A stretch of DNA of 64,000 bases from a virus. The position numbers were made by a program, and so were the translations under genes. The notes beneath the pieces are model-generated. The model was not told the origin of the DNA. It saw nothing but the letters and a program-made list of their open reading frames with translations, and searched no databases. Positions 1-6,897 of the stretch are shown here, in pieces. Location: IMG/VR virus record IMGVR_UViG_3300032246_001892, positions 1 to 64,000 of that record. One strand, written 5' to 3'. Within the stretch, counting starts at the first letter, position 1; the number at the start of each line of letters is the position of its first letter.

Positions 1-198
1 AATGCTCTGGTCTATGGTAATGCTTGGGTCTATGGTGATGCTAGAGTCTATGGTAATGCTCTGGTCTGTGGTAATGCTGAGGTCTATGGTGATGCTAAGG
101 TCTATGGTGATGCTAAGGTCTATGGTGATGCTAAGGTCTATGGTGATGCTAAGGTCTATGGTAATGCTCTGGTCTATGGTGATGCTGAGGTCTATGGT
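1..198 (+). repeat. 18-bp tandem repeat array (coding)
   Basis: Eleven consecutive 18-bp units with the pattern RATGCTNNGGTCTATGGT run from the window start to 198. They encode the hexapeptide repeat. Units at 91-162 are identical to one another, which suggests recent unit duplication or slippage. Confidence 0.9.
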
Positions 199-357
199 GA
201 TGCTGAGGGAGTTCCTAAAAAGGAAATCAAATCAGAATACATCTGTGAGGATGATTTTCAAAGAATCATTTCTGGTGATGTTGATGAGGTTATTGTTGAT
301 GGAGTCAAGTATAAGAAGGTTGCTCAGACAATTACTTCTTGGAGAAAGATTTCTTGA
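1..357 (+). CDS. Hexapeptide-repeat beta-helix protein, 5' truncated
   Basis: The true reading frame begins at base 1 and ends at TGA 355-357; the 5' end lies outside the window. Residues 1-66 are eleven copies of a six-residue repeat (N/D)-A-x-V-Y-G, followed by about 50 non-repetitive residues. Short repeats with regular small and aliphatic positions are typical of left-handed parallel beta-helix (hexapeptide) folds, seen in acyltransferases and in phage proteins of unknown role. No catalytic His or other active site is visible in this part. The frame shifted by one base is also open and begins with ATG, but it reads only a low-complexity Met/Val/Ser repeat. A virion or enzyme role cannot be decided. 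Confidence 0.7.
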   Translation, partial: NALVYGNAWVYGDARVYGNALVCGNAEVYGDAKVYGDAKVYGDAKVYGDAKVYGNALVYGDAEVYGDAEGVPKKEIKSEYICEDDFQRIISGDVDEVIVDGVKYKKVAQTITSWRKIS

Positions 358-388
358 CACCTCCTCCTAAAGCATATAGAATAAGATT
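354..388 (+). promoter_or_regulatory. Early-type promoter, copy 1
   Basis: TTGACA (354-359), 17-bp spacer containing CCTCCTCCTAAAG, then TAGAAT (377-382) and six bases before the ATG at 389. The -35 box overlaps the stop codon of the preceding gene. Predicted transcription would start at or next to the ATG. Confidence 0.75.
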
Positions 389-703
389 ATGAAAATTACA
401 GACAAGGACAAGATTACAATGTATGAAGCTTTTCTTCACAAGATTAATATGGCTTGTGTCTGTGGAGATAATTTAGCAATTCAAGAGCTTGTTCAGAATG
501 CTGATGCTTGGTCATATGCCCATAGACAAGGTAATGGGGAGATCTCTGATAAGCAGCAGCAGGAGCTTATTGATAATAGGTTCTTTAAGCTCTGCGATAC
601 ACCTAAAGCTGTTGCAGCTAATGAGTCAATGAAAGCAAAGAGAAAGGTTATTCTCGATAAATTAACAGAACAGGCACAAGAGCTTCAAATGGGTTATGAA
701 TAA
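389..703 (+). CDS. Hypothetical small protein (104 aa)
   Basis: A 104-residue, mostly polar, probably helical protein with no motif I recognise. Cysteines at the CVCGD segment (about residues 23-27) are too few for a zinc site on their own. The start is set by the promoter directly upstream, whose -10 box ends six bases before the ATG. The end overlaps the next gene by 8 bp (696-703), so the two are probably co-transcribed. Position in an array of small, individually promoted genes suggests an early host-takeover role; this is inference from context. Confidence 0.7.
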   Translation: MKITDKDKITMYEAFLHKINMACVCGDNLAIQELVQNADAWSYAHRQGNGEISDKQQQELIDNRFFKLCDTPKAVAANESMKAKRKVILDKLTEQAQELQMGYE

Positions 704-1043
704 ACAAGGATCAACAGTTTGTGAATGTGGTAGAGATGATGTTCATTCAACAAGAGATTGTTGGACATTAGAAAATAAAATGAAAAAGTATACAGATCTG
801 AATATTTGGATTCATAAGCTTAAACAGATTATGGATGAGAAGAAAGTATTGATATGGCTCTGTACACCTAATAAAGCATTTAATGATAGAACACCAATGA
901 GTATGATTATGGAAGGGCAAACCGAATTATTAAATGCTGCTAGACAAGATAGATCAAAACTTATAGATGTTTTGGTTAAATTATTAACTGTGTTAAAACT
1001 TGACATCTCCTCTCAAGCCATGTATAATAAGGATTATGAATGA
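696..1043 (+). CDS. Small protein with possible MbcA/ParS/Xre-type (DUF2384-like) motif
   Basis: 115 residues. The N-terminus has a Cys/His-rich segment (CECGRDDVHSTRDC, residues 9-22) that could bind a metal. Near residues 55-75 it reads WLCTPNKAFNDRTPMSMI, which resembles the WL-x-TPN-x-A-(L/F)-x-x-x-(S/T)-P motif of the toxin-binding C-terminal domain of Xre/MbcA/ParS antitoxins. That assignment is from memory of the motif only. It overlaps the preceding gene by 8 bp and its 3' end overlaps the promoter and start of the next. No adjacent RES- or MbcT-type toxin is visible, so a solitary antitoxin-like or anti-toxin role is possible but unproven. Confidence 0.6.
   Translation: MNKQGSTVCECGRDDVHSTRDCWTLENKMKKYTDLNIWIHKLKQIMDEKKVLIWLCTPNKAFNDRTPMSMIMEGQTELLNAARQDRSKLIDVLVKLLTVLKLDISSQAMYNKDYE
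1000..1035 (+). promoter_or_regulatory. Early-type promoter, copy 2
   Basis: TTGACA (1000-1005), 17-bp spacer beginning TCTCCTCTCAAG, perfect TATAAT (1023-1028), seven bases to the ATG at 1036. It lies inside the 3' end of the preceding gene. Confidence 0.75.
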
Positions 1044-1242
1044 ACTAAAAAATATAACAAGAGAATCTAAAAGAGAACTACAGGAAATTGCTTTATCTGA
1101 GTTTAAAGAATACCTTGAAAAGGCAATAAGGTATAAAGATTTCAACTTTATTATTGTCCCAATTAATGACAAATATCATTATAGTGTAGAGCAATATCTT
1201 GATTTTTTGGAGTATTATCATATTTCCATTAAACTGTCCTAA
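1036..1242 (+). CDS. Hypothetical small protein (68 aa)
   Basis: 68 residues, charged N-terminal helix followed by a hydrophobic and aromatic C-terminal half. Function unknown. A longer frame opens at TTG 1000, but that codon is the -35 box of the promoter, so the ATG at 1036 is chosen. It overlaps the end of the preceding gene by 8 bp. Confidence 0.7.
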   Translation: MNELKNITRESKRELQEIALSEFKEYLEKAIRYKDFNFIIVPINDKYHYSVEQYLDFLEYYHISIKLS

Positions 1243-1266
1243 AATTACTAGGGAAGCTATATTCTC

Positions 1267-1301
1267 TTGACATCTCCTCCTAAAGCATATAGAATAAGAT
1301 T
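1267..1301 (+). promoter_or_regulatory. Early-type promoter, copy 3
   Basis: TTGACA (1267-1272), 17-bp spacer with CTCCTCCTAAAGCATA, TAGAAT (1290-1295), six bases to ATG 1302. Nearly identical to the copies at 354 and 1713. Confidence 0.75.
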
Positions 1302-1469
1302 ATGACATACGAAGAACTTCTAGAAGAGAACAAAAGATTAAAAGAACTGGTTAATAGGCAAACAGATGCTCTTGCAAAGAATTGTGCAAAGCTAATCTTA
1401 GAAGCAGAAAAGTATATTGAAGAGCATACTAAAAAAGAAGAAGATGGTGCAGATTGGTGGAAGAAATAA
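1302..1469 (+). CDS. Small coiled-coil protein (55 aa)
   Basis: A 55-codon gene (MTYEELLEENKRLKELV at its start) that is almost entirely a charged helix with Leu heptads, ending in DWWKK. Its first three residues match those of the gene at 2137, and both follow copies of the same promoter. The promoter and coiled-coil pattern support it despite its length. No function recognised. Confidence 0.65.
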   Translation: MTYEELLEENKRLKELVNRQTDALAKNCAKLILEAEKYIEEHTKKEEDGADWWKK

Positions 1470-1474
1470 TTTTC

Positions 1475-1509
1475 TTGCATTGTCCTAAAATTTTCAATAT
1501 ATTAAAGAC
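1475..1509 (+). promoter_or_regulatory. Early-type promoter, divergent copy
   Basis: TTGCAT (1475-1480), 17-bp spacer containing TCCTAAAA, TATATT (1498-1503), six bases to ATG 1510. The TCCTAAA element is shared with the other copies although the rest differs. Confidence 0.65.
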
Positions 1510-1707
1510 ATGAAAAAGAAACCCATTAAATCAAAAAATGAGCTTGAAAAAATTCTTGATATAAAAGATAATTTTATTGTAGATGCATATCTTAGAAATG
1601 TCAGTGTAAAAGACTTTCTTAAAGATCTTGAAGATTATGTGAATAAAATGAAAGAAGCTTCCTTTATGAAAGGATATAGTGAAGGTGGATTTGCAGGGTA
1701 TGAATAA
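1510..1707 (+). CDS. Hypothetical small protein (65 aa)
   Basis: 65 residues, Lys-rich N-terminus, predicted mainly helical, ending in a Gly-rich GYSEGGFAGYE segment. No family recognised. Start fixed by the promoter ending six bases upstream. Confidence 0.65.
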   Translation: MKKKPIKSKNELEKILDIKDNFIVDAYLRNVSVKDFLKDLEDYVNKMKEASFMKGYSEGGFAGYE

Positions 1708-1712
1708 TTTTA

Positions 1713-1747
1713 TTGACACCTCCTCCTAAAGCATATAGAACAAGATT
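1713..1747 (+). promoter_or_regulatory. Early-type promoter, copy 4
   Basis: TTGACA (1713-1718), 17-bp spacer with CCTCCTCCTAAAGCATA, TAGAAC (1736-1741), six bases to ATG 1748. Confidence 0.75.
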
Positions 1748-2119
1748 ATGAAAATAAATTATAGTGGACTCATTGCTGAAGAACAATGTATGAAAGCAAG
1801 TTCTTGGGAAGCTAATGAACCTGTAGCACATATTAATGTTGTACAGAGTTTAATTGATAGATTAAATGATGCAGAAGAAAGCAATCAGAAGCTTAAGGAA
1901 GATATTGAAAAGCTAGAAAGTCAAAAAATGCTTATGCAAGCGAAGTTAAATGAAGCTAGAAATATATCAGATAATTTTGCATACTCTATAAAAAATCTTG
2001 GGCATTATGCTGATAAGGCAATAAGTGATTACAATTCTAGTCTTTGGAGAATAACAGATGGTATACCTGTAAACAATATATTTACAGCATATAAAAAGTT
2101 GCTTGACACCTCCTCCTAA
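1748..2119 (+). CDS. Coiled-coil protein (123 aa)
   Basis: 123 residues. Residues about 35-75 form a clear coiled coil (DRLNDAEESNQKLKEDIEKL and following). The N-terminal segment carries WEANEPVAHINVV. No catalytic motif. The last codons overlap the next promoter copy (2103-2136), the same compact arrangement as at 354 and 1000. Confidence 0.7.
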   Translation: MKINYSGLIAEEQCMKASSWEANEPVAHINVVQSLIDRLNDAEESNQKLKEDIEKLESQKMLMQAKLNEARNISDNFAYSIKNLGHYADKAISDYNSSLWRITDGIPVNNIFTAYKKLLDTSS

Positions 2120-2136
2120 AACTATAGAATAAAATT
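2103..2136 (+). promoter_or_regulatory. Early-type promoter, copy 5
   Basis: TTGACA (2103-2108), 16-bp spacer with CCTCCTCCTAAA, TAGAAT (2125-2130), AAAATT, ATG at 2137. It lies within the end of the preceding coding region. Confidence 0.7.
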
Positions 2137-2304
2137 ATGACATACCCACTTAAAGTTCAAATTGCTATGGATCACTTACAAGAGTTTTCAGCTGATGTTA
2201 TTGCTTCTTTAACATTAGCCCGAGAATATGATCTTCAAAGGATTGCACATGATATTGATCTAGTGTTAAGAGAGATAGGACATATACCAAATCAAGAGGA
2301 ATAA
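2137..2304 (+). CDS. Hypothetical small protein (55 aa)
   Basis: A 55-codon gene directly after the fifth promoter copy. The product starts MTYPLKVQ and looks helical throughout. Its stop codon (2302-2304) overlaps a TAAGTA late-type element serving the next gene. Function unknown. Confidence 0.65.
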   Translation: MTYPLKVQIAMDHLQEFSADVIASLTLAREYDLQRIAHDIDLVLREIGHIPNQEE

Positions 2305-2312
2305 GTATTATT
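2302..2312 (+). promoter_or_regulatory. Late-type promoter element
   Basis: TAAGTA (2302-2307) followed by five bases and ATG 2313. Confidence 0.5.
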
Positions 2313-2516
2313 ATGAATAATGAAGCATTGCTATTTCCAGTTCATATAGCAATGCTTTTAATGGCAATAGGCTTCTTGGTATTCTTTTTTATGGCTCTTG
2401 GTGGAGTAAAGAAAGTTAGAAAGATAACAAGAAAGGCAAATAAGAGAGCTAAGAAGGCAGCAGTTTGGATAAAGAATAATGATGCTTATAAGAAGAGTTG
2501 GTTTTATCAGATATGA
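2313..2516 (+). CDS. Small single-pass membrane protein (67 aa)
   Basis: One strongly hydrophobic segment (about residues 9-30), then a very basic tail (KKVRKITRKANKRAKKA) predicted to stay in the cytoplasm. The type fits small phage inner-membrane proteins, with no specific role recognised. Its TGA overlaps the next start as ATGA. Confidence 0.65.
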   Translation: MNNEALLFPVHIAMLLMAIGFLVFFFMALGGVKKVRKITRKANKRAKKAAVWIKNNDAYKKSWFYQI

Positions 2517-2680
2517 GTGGCTTAAAGATAGCTTCAGTTTGGATTGAGGATCTAATACAATGGGTTCCAATGTCTCATATAAAGGTTATTCAATGGTATA
2601 CCCACGAAGGTAAGAGTTGTGTCCAGTTTTCTTTTGATGACAAAGTACAGGAAAGCTATGTTGAGTATAAGAATTTTTAA
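2513..2680 (+). CDS. Hypothetical small protein (55 aa)
   Basis: Starts at ATG 2513 within an ATGA overlap with the preceding stop, which suggests translational coupling. 55 residues rich in beta-forming and aromatic residues (WIEDLIQWVPMSHIKVIQWY). It converges with the metallophosphoesterase gene, overlapping by 4 bp. Function unknown. Confidence 0.6.
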   Translation: MSGLKIASVWIEDLIQWVPMSHIKVIQWYTHEGKSCVQFSFDDKVQESYVEYKNF

Positions 2681-3342
2681 ATCTCTTTTAGGGTAACCTT
2701 ACCTTCCTTGTCAATGATTAAATAATGACAAGGTGAGTCACAGAATGAACCTGTGTTGTAATAGTTCTTATTCATCTTAGTACAGAAATACTCTTCAGCA
2801 TAATGTACATGCCCACCAAAGATAGCATCATAATGAGTATTCTCAATATGCTTTAATGCTCTCATTTTTATCTTTTCCCTGACATCAAGAAATGTTTTAC
2901 TATTTCTCTTTAACCATCTTGAAACTGGTTTTGAATAAGTCTGGAAAAAATAATAGACCTTCTCAGCTAAATGGGTTATAAATGGATGACTATCAATAAA
3001 AGTATCAAAGATATCTAAATGTAAAAACAGCATATGCTTTTCATTTACTGTTAATTCATACTGATGAACAAATTCAATACCAAGAATATTAGCTAACACT
3101 TCTGAATTCTTGTCATGATTTCCAGCTATAAGGATAACCTCTTTTTTCTTTGATATCTTTCTAATAGCATCTAAAACCTTCCAATGCTTCTTTTTATATC
3201 TGTTAAAGCTTTCATTGTCCAATAAATCCCCATTAATAATGAGTTTATAAAAGTCTTCCTTTTCAAGTACTTTTAATAATGCATCAGTTATACAAACAGG
3301 ACTTCCTAAATGAATATCAGAGATAACTAGAATATTGGACAT
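2677..3342 (-). CDS. Metallophosphoesterase, LpxH-like calcineurin fold
   Basis: 221 residues with the dimetal phosphoesterase motifs in order: DIHLG (8-12), NGDLLD (about 38-43), AGNHD (73-77) and GGHVHYAE (about 176-183). The layout resembles LpxH/UDP-2,3-diacylglucosamine hydrolases and related phage enzymes. The true substrate (nucleotide, nucleic acid or lipid) cannot be read from the sequence. It is transcribed against its neighbours from a late-type element and diverges from the gene at 3391, with only 48 bp between the two starts. Confidence 0.85.
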   Translation of the reverse strand: MSNILVISDIHLGSPVCITDALLKVLEKEDFYKLIINGDLLDNESFNRYKKKHWKVLDAIRKISKKKEVILIAGNHDKNSEVLANILGIEFVHQYELTVNEKHMLFLHLDIFDTFIDSHPFITHLAEKVYYFFQTYSKPVSRWLKRNSKTFLDVREKIKMRALKHIENTHYDAIFGGHVHYAEEYFCTKMNKNYYNTGSFCDSPCHYLIIDKEGKVTLKEI

Positions 3343-3354
3343 CTATACTATTTA
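3343..3354 (-). promoter_or_regulatory. Late-type promoter element
   Basis: On the minus strand TAAATA (plus-strand 3349-3354) is followed by six bases and the ATG at 3342. Confidence 0.55.
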
Positions 3355-3355
3355 T

Positions 3356-3390
3356 TTGACTTTTCTCTCCTTTGCTCTATAATTCTGAAT
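3356..3390 (+). promoter_or_regulatory. Early-type promoter
   Basis: TTGACT (3356-3361), 16-bp pyrimidine-rich spacer, TATAAT (3378-3383), seven bases to ATG 3391. It abuts the divergent late element of the metallophosphoesterase. Confidence 0.7.
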
Positions 3391-4329
3391 ATGTTCAATA
3401 TTTTCTCAAGCTTCTCAGCACCTATTAGTCCAAAGGAAAATAATAATTTGTACCCATCTTGGTCCTGGTCAACTGTTATCAAAGATGCTGATGGTAAGGA
3501 TGTACCTGTTTCTGAGCTTATTAACAAGTACAATAGACTCAATGAATCTGCAGAGCATCTAAGAGGTGAAGCTGAGAAATTCTATGAAGAGAACAAAAAG
3601 CTCAAAGATCAACTCAACTCTATTGAAGAGGATGGTACATATGAGCACAATAATGCCATTAAGCTCAGAGAAGAGAATGCTGTATTAAAGAATAGAAACA
3701 CTGAGCTTCTTGAGAAGTATAATGGTTTTGTTACAATGGGTGGTTTAAAGTATATGGAAGCAAAGCTTCAGATTGTTCAGAATGATTATAAGAAGTGTGC
3801 AGAACAAAGAGATGAATATAAGCATCAGCTCAATGCTGCTAATAAAGAGATTGTGGTATTAAAGAAAGATATTGTTGTATTAAAGAAAGATATTGTTGTA
3901 TTAAAGAAAGATATTGTTGATTATGTCTTTGACAAGGATGAAGAGATTGAAAAAATGAAAACAGAAAAGTATTATGTCTGTAATCACTGTGGATACAAAG
4001 TAGCTCACGATACCAATTATTATGGTGGCTGTGGGTTTTGTAAAGATGGTATAATGATTGAGAAGGAAGAAACTATAGATAACCCTATGTACCCTATTCA
4101 TTGGGGCACTCTAGACCCTGATATATACGAAAAAGCTAAAAACATGAGCATTGAAGAAGCTATTAAAGATGTAGCAAAAGCAGAAGTAGAGAACGAAGAT
4201 TCTTTCGAATGTCCGTGTAATAGGTGCAAGGAACCAGAAGAAAATTTAGTAGATAGAGTATCAAAGCTTGAAAAGAAAATAGAAGAGCTTACAATCATTA
4301 AAAAGAGCAAAAAAGCAATAAGACTATAA
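3391..4329 (+). CDS. Coiled-coil zinc-ribbon protein (312 aa)
   Basis: Residues about 50-190 are a long coiled coil that includes three exact heptad units IVVLKKD encoded by a 21-bp tandem repeat. Then follow a zinc-ribbon-like segment (CNHCGYKVAH, CGFCKDG) and another Cys group (CPCNRC), ending in a Lys-rich helix. This suggests a scaffold or nucleic-acid-associated protein. No named family recognised. It is driven by its own early-type promoter. Confidence 0.75.
   Translation: MFNIFSSFSAPISPKENNNLYPSWSWSTVIKDADGKDVPVSELINKYNRLNESAEHLRGEAEKFYEENKKLKDQLNSIEEDGTYEHNNAIKLREENAVLKNRNTELLEKYNGFVTMGGLKYMEAKLQIVQNDYKKCAEQRDEYKHQLNAANKEIVVLKKDIVVLKKDIVVLKKDIVDYVFDKDEEIEKMKTEKYYVCNHCGYKVAHDTNYYGGCGFCKDGIMIEKEETIDNPMYPIHWGTLDPDIYEKAKNMSIEEAIKDVAKAEVENEDSFECPCNRCKEPEENLVDRVSKLEKKIEELTIIKKSKKAIRL
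3850..3912 (+). repeat. 21-bp tandem repeat x3 (coding heptads)
   Basis: Three consecutive 21-bp units (3850-3870, 3871-3891, 3892-3912); the second and third are identical and the first differs by one base. Each encodes one coiled-coil heptad, so unit gain or loss would keep both frame and heptad phase. Confidence 0.9.
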
Positions 4330-4332
4330 TAT

Positions 4333-4566
4333 ATGCCAAAAGGAAAACTAGAATTTAATTTACCAGAAGAGCAAGGAGACTTCGAACTCGCATCAAATGC
4401 CACAAAGTGGTATTTAGTTGCTTGGGATATGGATGAGTATCTGAGAAGTTTAACCAAGTATGCTTCAGATAATGAGACTCAAGAACGCATTGATGCCTTT
4501 CAAGAAGTAAGAGATAGGTTTTGGGAGATTATGAACGATAGAAATTTAACTTTTGACGAAAGCTAA
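4333..4566 (+). CDS. Conserved phage protein of unknown function (77 aa)
   Basis: Short protein with the pattern FNLPEEQGDFELA...VAWDMDEYLRSLTKY...FQEVRDRFWEIM. I recognise this as a small protein family found in many unrelated phages (acidic N-terminus, then a WDMDxYLR helix). No function is established that I know of. Confidence 0.75.
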   Translation: MPKGKLEFNLPEEQGDFELASNATKWYLVAWDMDEYLRSLTKYASDNETQERIDAFQEVRDRFWEIMNDRNLTFDES

Positions 4567-4570
4567 TAAA

Positions 4571-4882
4571 ATGACAAAGGAACTATTTGAAGAGATTATT
4601 CTTAACATCCAGCTTTTGTCTGAAAAGAATAGACAGATATATGAACTTGGAATTGATTTAATGGAATATATAGAACCATATGAAAAGATTAATGATCTTC
4701 TGTTTAAGTCACACTTTAATGACGAACAGATTGAATGGATTGATTGGTATCTATATGAGAGACCATCACTGACTAGAAACGGAAAACCAAACCAGGCTTG
4801 GAGTACTGTTGATGGGCAGAAGGTAGAAATTTGCCACACCATCGATTCTCTTTGGGAAACTATACAAGAGTATAATAAATAG
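4571..4882 (+). CDS. Hypothetical protein (103 aa)
   Basis: Acidic, helical, Trp- and Tyr-rich C-terminal half. A longer frame begins with TTG at 4553 inside the preceding gene, but the ATG at 4571 is the simpler start. No recognised motif. It sits between two small conserved genes in one plus-strand unit. Confidence 0.6.
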   Translation: MTKELFEEIILNIQLLSEKNRQIYELGIDLMEYIEPYEKINDLLFKSHFNDEQIEWIDWYLYERPSLTRNGKPNQAWSTVDGQKVEICHTIDSLWETIQEYNK

Positions 4883-4888
4883 TCGTTA
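4876..4888 (+). promoter_or_regulatory. Late-type promoter element
   Basis: TAAATA (4876-4881), seven bases, ATG 4889. Confidence 0.5.
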
Positions 4889-5245
4889 ATGAGTCTAGAA
4901 TCAAAATTAAAAACACTTCGTAAAAAATTAGATAAATGTTTCAGCGCAGAGACTGTTACCTATTTCAGTGAAGAAATCCCTAGTACAGGACACTGTGCTG
5001 TTGTATCAGCAATTATACATAAACGGTTTGGTGGTATATTTCGTAGTACATATGTAAATGGAATTAAGCATTGGTTTAATGAAATCGATGGACTTCAAAT
5101 CGACTTAACTGGCGACCAATTCGGCTTTAAGAAGGTACAGATTAAAAAAGATTTATACGTTGATTCTATTCCTAGAGTATGGGATGATTTAAACGAAACA
5201 ACTCTTAAAAGAGTTGTAATTATGGAGGAAAAATTAAAAATATGA
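4889..5245 (+). CDS. YunG-like protein with Cys-His-Asp pattern
   Basis: 118 residues. The segment STGHCAVVSAIIHKRFGG, then KHWFNEIDG and IDLTGDQFG, follows the conserved order of the YunG family (GQCA..., HxW/YN, DLTxDQF). The Cys, His and Asp spacing recalls papain- or transglutaminase-like triads, but activity is not established. Its stop overlaps the next start (ATGA), so it is probably translated together with the kinase gene. Confidence 0.65.
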   Translation: MSLESKLKTLRKKLDKCFSAETVTYFSEEIPSTGHCAVVSAIIHKRFGGIFRSTYVNGIKHWFNEIDGLQIDLTGDQFGFKKVQIKKDLYVDSIPRVWDDLNETTLKRVVIMEEKLKI

Positions 5246-5793
5246 AGAAGACAGTAATTTGGTTAACAGGTTTATCTGGTGCTGGTAAAACAGAAATTGC
5301 CAATACTTTGTTTGAAAAGTATAAGGATCAACACAAAATAGGTGTTGTTGATGGAGATGCTTTGCGAGCAAAGTATGATAAGCCATTTGGCTTTGATATG
5401 ACAAGCAGACAGAGAATGGTATCTGAAGCTATTTATTGTGCGAAGAACATGCTAGTTTTTCAAAAGGTGAATTTAGTTATTGTAGCAATGATCTCGCCTT
5501 TAAAGTCAATGAGAGACAATGCACGTGAGCTTCTAACAAAGTATTGTGATGCCAATTTTGTTGAAGTATTCGTTGATACACCACTCTGGTTATGTGAAGA
5601 AAGAGACCCAAAAGGCCTTTATAAAAAGGCTCGTGCTGGAGAAATTAAAGACTTTACTGGTATTGATTCACCTTATGAAAGACCAGTTTTACCTGAAGTT
5701 CATTTACACCATGAAACAACATTAGATAAAATGACAGTTGAAAAAGCTGTTGATATCATCTATAATAGAATCAAGCAACCAACAATATTATGA
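5242..5793 (+). CDS. Adenylylsulfate kinase (CysC) homologue
   Basis: 183 residues with P-loop GLSGAGKT (10-17), VVDGDALR (about 36-43) and the lid region RDPKGLYKKARAGEIKDFTG, the signature order of APS kinases. The family phosphorylates adenosine 5'-phosphosulfate using ATP. Phage versions may act on another substrate, since no other sulfate-assimilation gene is in view. The start lies in an ATGA overlap, with GGAGG about 13 bases upstream. The 3' end overlaps the next gene by 4 bp. Confidence 0.8.
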   Translation: MKKTVIWLTGLSGAGKTEIANTLFEKYKDQHKIGVVDGDALRAKYDKPFGFDMTSRQRMVSEAIYCAKNMLVFQKVNLVIVAMISPLKSMRDNARELLTKYCDANFVEVFVDTPLWLCEERDPKGLYKKARAGEIKDFTGIDSPYERPVLPEVHLHHETTLDKMTVEKAVDIIYNRIKQPTIL

Positions 5794-6245
5794 TCAAGAA
5801 AACTCTAACTCCTACCAACGATATGTATATGCAGTTCACAGAAGATGAACTTGCGGAACTTAATATGGCACCCGGTGATAAGTTTAGTGTTAAACATCTT
5901 GAAGATGGCTCCATTAAACTTGAAAAGTATGTCAAGATGGAAGTTGATATGGGAGATTGGCCTCGGGAGGTGCTTGAACAGATTATTAGTATGTCCTGCG
6001 AAGAAGATATTTCAGCCAATGAAGTTATCAGTAATCTGCTTAAAAAGTCGTTGGAGACAGTAAAAACCTCGTCTACAGACGTGATAAATGATTTCATGAA
6101 AGGAAAACATTTGTTAAATGAGACTTATCACAATACAGAAGTCATAGGTAAAGAATATAATTTCCCTACTCCGTGGAATGTGCCTCCGGTTTATGCTACC
6201 ACAGAAGATGTTTTACCCGAACATAGAACTCATAATTCTCTGTAG
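5790..6245 (+). CDS. Protein with AbrB/MazE-like N-terminal segment
   Basis: 151 residues. Residues about 14-45 (FTEDELAELNMAPGDKFSVK followed by DGSIKLEK) match the general pattern of the swapped-hairpin AbrB/MazE fold: an x-PGDxxxV core, then DGSIxLxK. The rest is helical with a Pro-rich tail (FPTPWNVPPVY). It could be a small DNA-binding or regulatory protein; this is inference. ATG overlaps the stop of the kinase gene. Confidence 0.6.
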   Translation: MIKKTLTPTNDMYMQFTEDELAELNMAPGDKFSVKHLEDGSIKLEKYVKMEVDMGDWPREVLEQIISMSCEEDISANEVISNLLKKSLETVKTSSTDVINDFMKGKHLLNETYHNTEVIGKEYNFPTPWNVPPVYATTEDVLPEHRTHNSL

Positions 6246-6274
6246 GTAACACTGGCAGTTATGGGGGTATATCC

Positions 6275-6285
6275 TAAATAGGAAT
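6275..6285 (+). promoter_or_regulatory. Late-type promoter element for lysis cassette
   Basis: TAAATA (6275-6280), five bases, ATG 6286. Confidence 0.55.
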
Positions 6286-6864
6286 ATGAAAAAACTTATT
6301 TTAATCATCCTGACATTGGGATGCATTGTGGGGTGTACATACTATACAGAAAAACAATCAGAAACATTGAGTCGTAATGTATATGCAACATCAGATTCTT
6401 TAAACACAGCACGCGTTGATCTGGCCAATTACTATTCTGAACAAACAACACGTTTGGTTAAATCTCCTAAAAAAAGAATTAGCATTCACGCTGTTTATGA
6501 AGCAGGCAAAGTAGCAGCGGAAAATTCAAAGACAAGAGTTATCGTTGTACCAGAAGCATATAGGAATGATAAAGTTGTAGTTGTAAATTCATCAGAATAT
6601 CAAGAGCTTCTTAAAGACAAAGCAATTGCCGAACAGTTAAAGAAAGATAATGAAAACATTATTAAATCAAAGATTGAAACAGATAAGGAATTAGCAAAAC
6701 AAGCGGAATATAATAATAAGATGATAATAGATCTTAATAACATGCAGAAAAAATTGGTAGAAAAGGATTTAGCTATTCTTTGGAGAAACATTATTATTGT
6801 AGGTTTACTCGTTTCTATCGGTGGATACATATATTTGAGAATGAATAGTTTCTTAGTTTTTTGA
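6286..6864 (+). CDS. Probable unimolecular spanin (lipoprotein plus C-terminal TM)
   Basis: 192 residues. The N-terminus is a lipoprotein signal with lipobox IVGC (Cys17). A periplasm-length region with a coiled coil (about 110-160) follows, then a hydrophobic C-terminal segment (about 168-185). A protein anchored by lipid in the outer membrane and by a TM helix in the inner membrane is the architecture of T1-type unimolecular spanins, which fuse the two membranes at lysis. The neighbouring holin-like and lysozyme genes support this. It implies a Gram-negative host. An ordinary two-anchor lipoprotein is the alternative. Confidence 0.65.
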   Translation: MKKLILIILTLGCIVGCTYYTEKQSETLSRNVYATSDSLNTARVDLANYYSEQTTRLVKSPKKRISIHAVYEAGKVAAENSKTRVIVVPEAYRNDKVVVVNSSEYQELLKDKAIAEQLKKDNENIIKSKIETDKELAKQAEYNNKMIIDLNNMQKKLVEKDLAILWRNIIIVGLLVSIGGYIYLRMNSFLVF

Positions 6865-6886
6865 TGAATACCCCCTACTTTATCCG

Positions 6887-6897
6887 TAAGTATTAAT
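6887..6897 (+). promoter_or_regulatory. Late-type promoter element
   Basis: TAAGTA (6887-6892), five bases, ATG 6898. Confidence 0.55.

Noticed and set aside
1-198. Regular 18-bp repeats as a CRISPR array
   Set aside because: There are no spacers; units are contiguous and encode a peptide repeat.
2-370. 122-codon frame rich in Met, Val and Ser at the window start
   Set aside because: It is a one-base shift of the hexapeptide repeat gene; only frame 1 gives a plausible protein that continues beyond the repeats.
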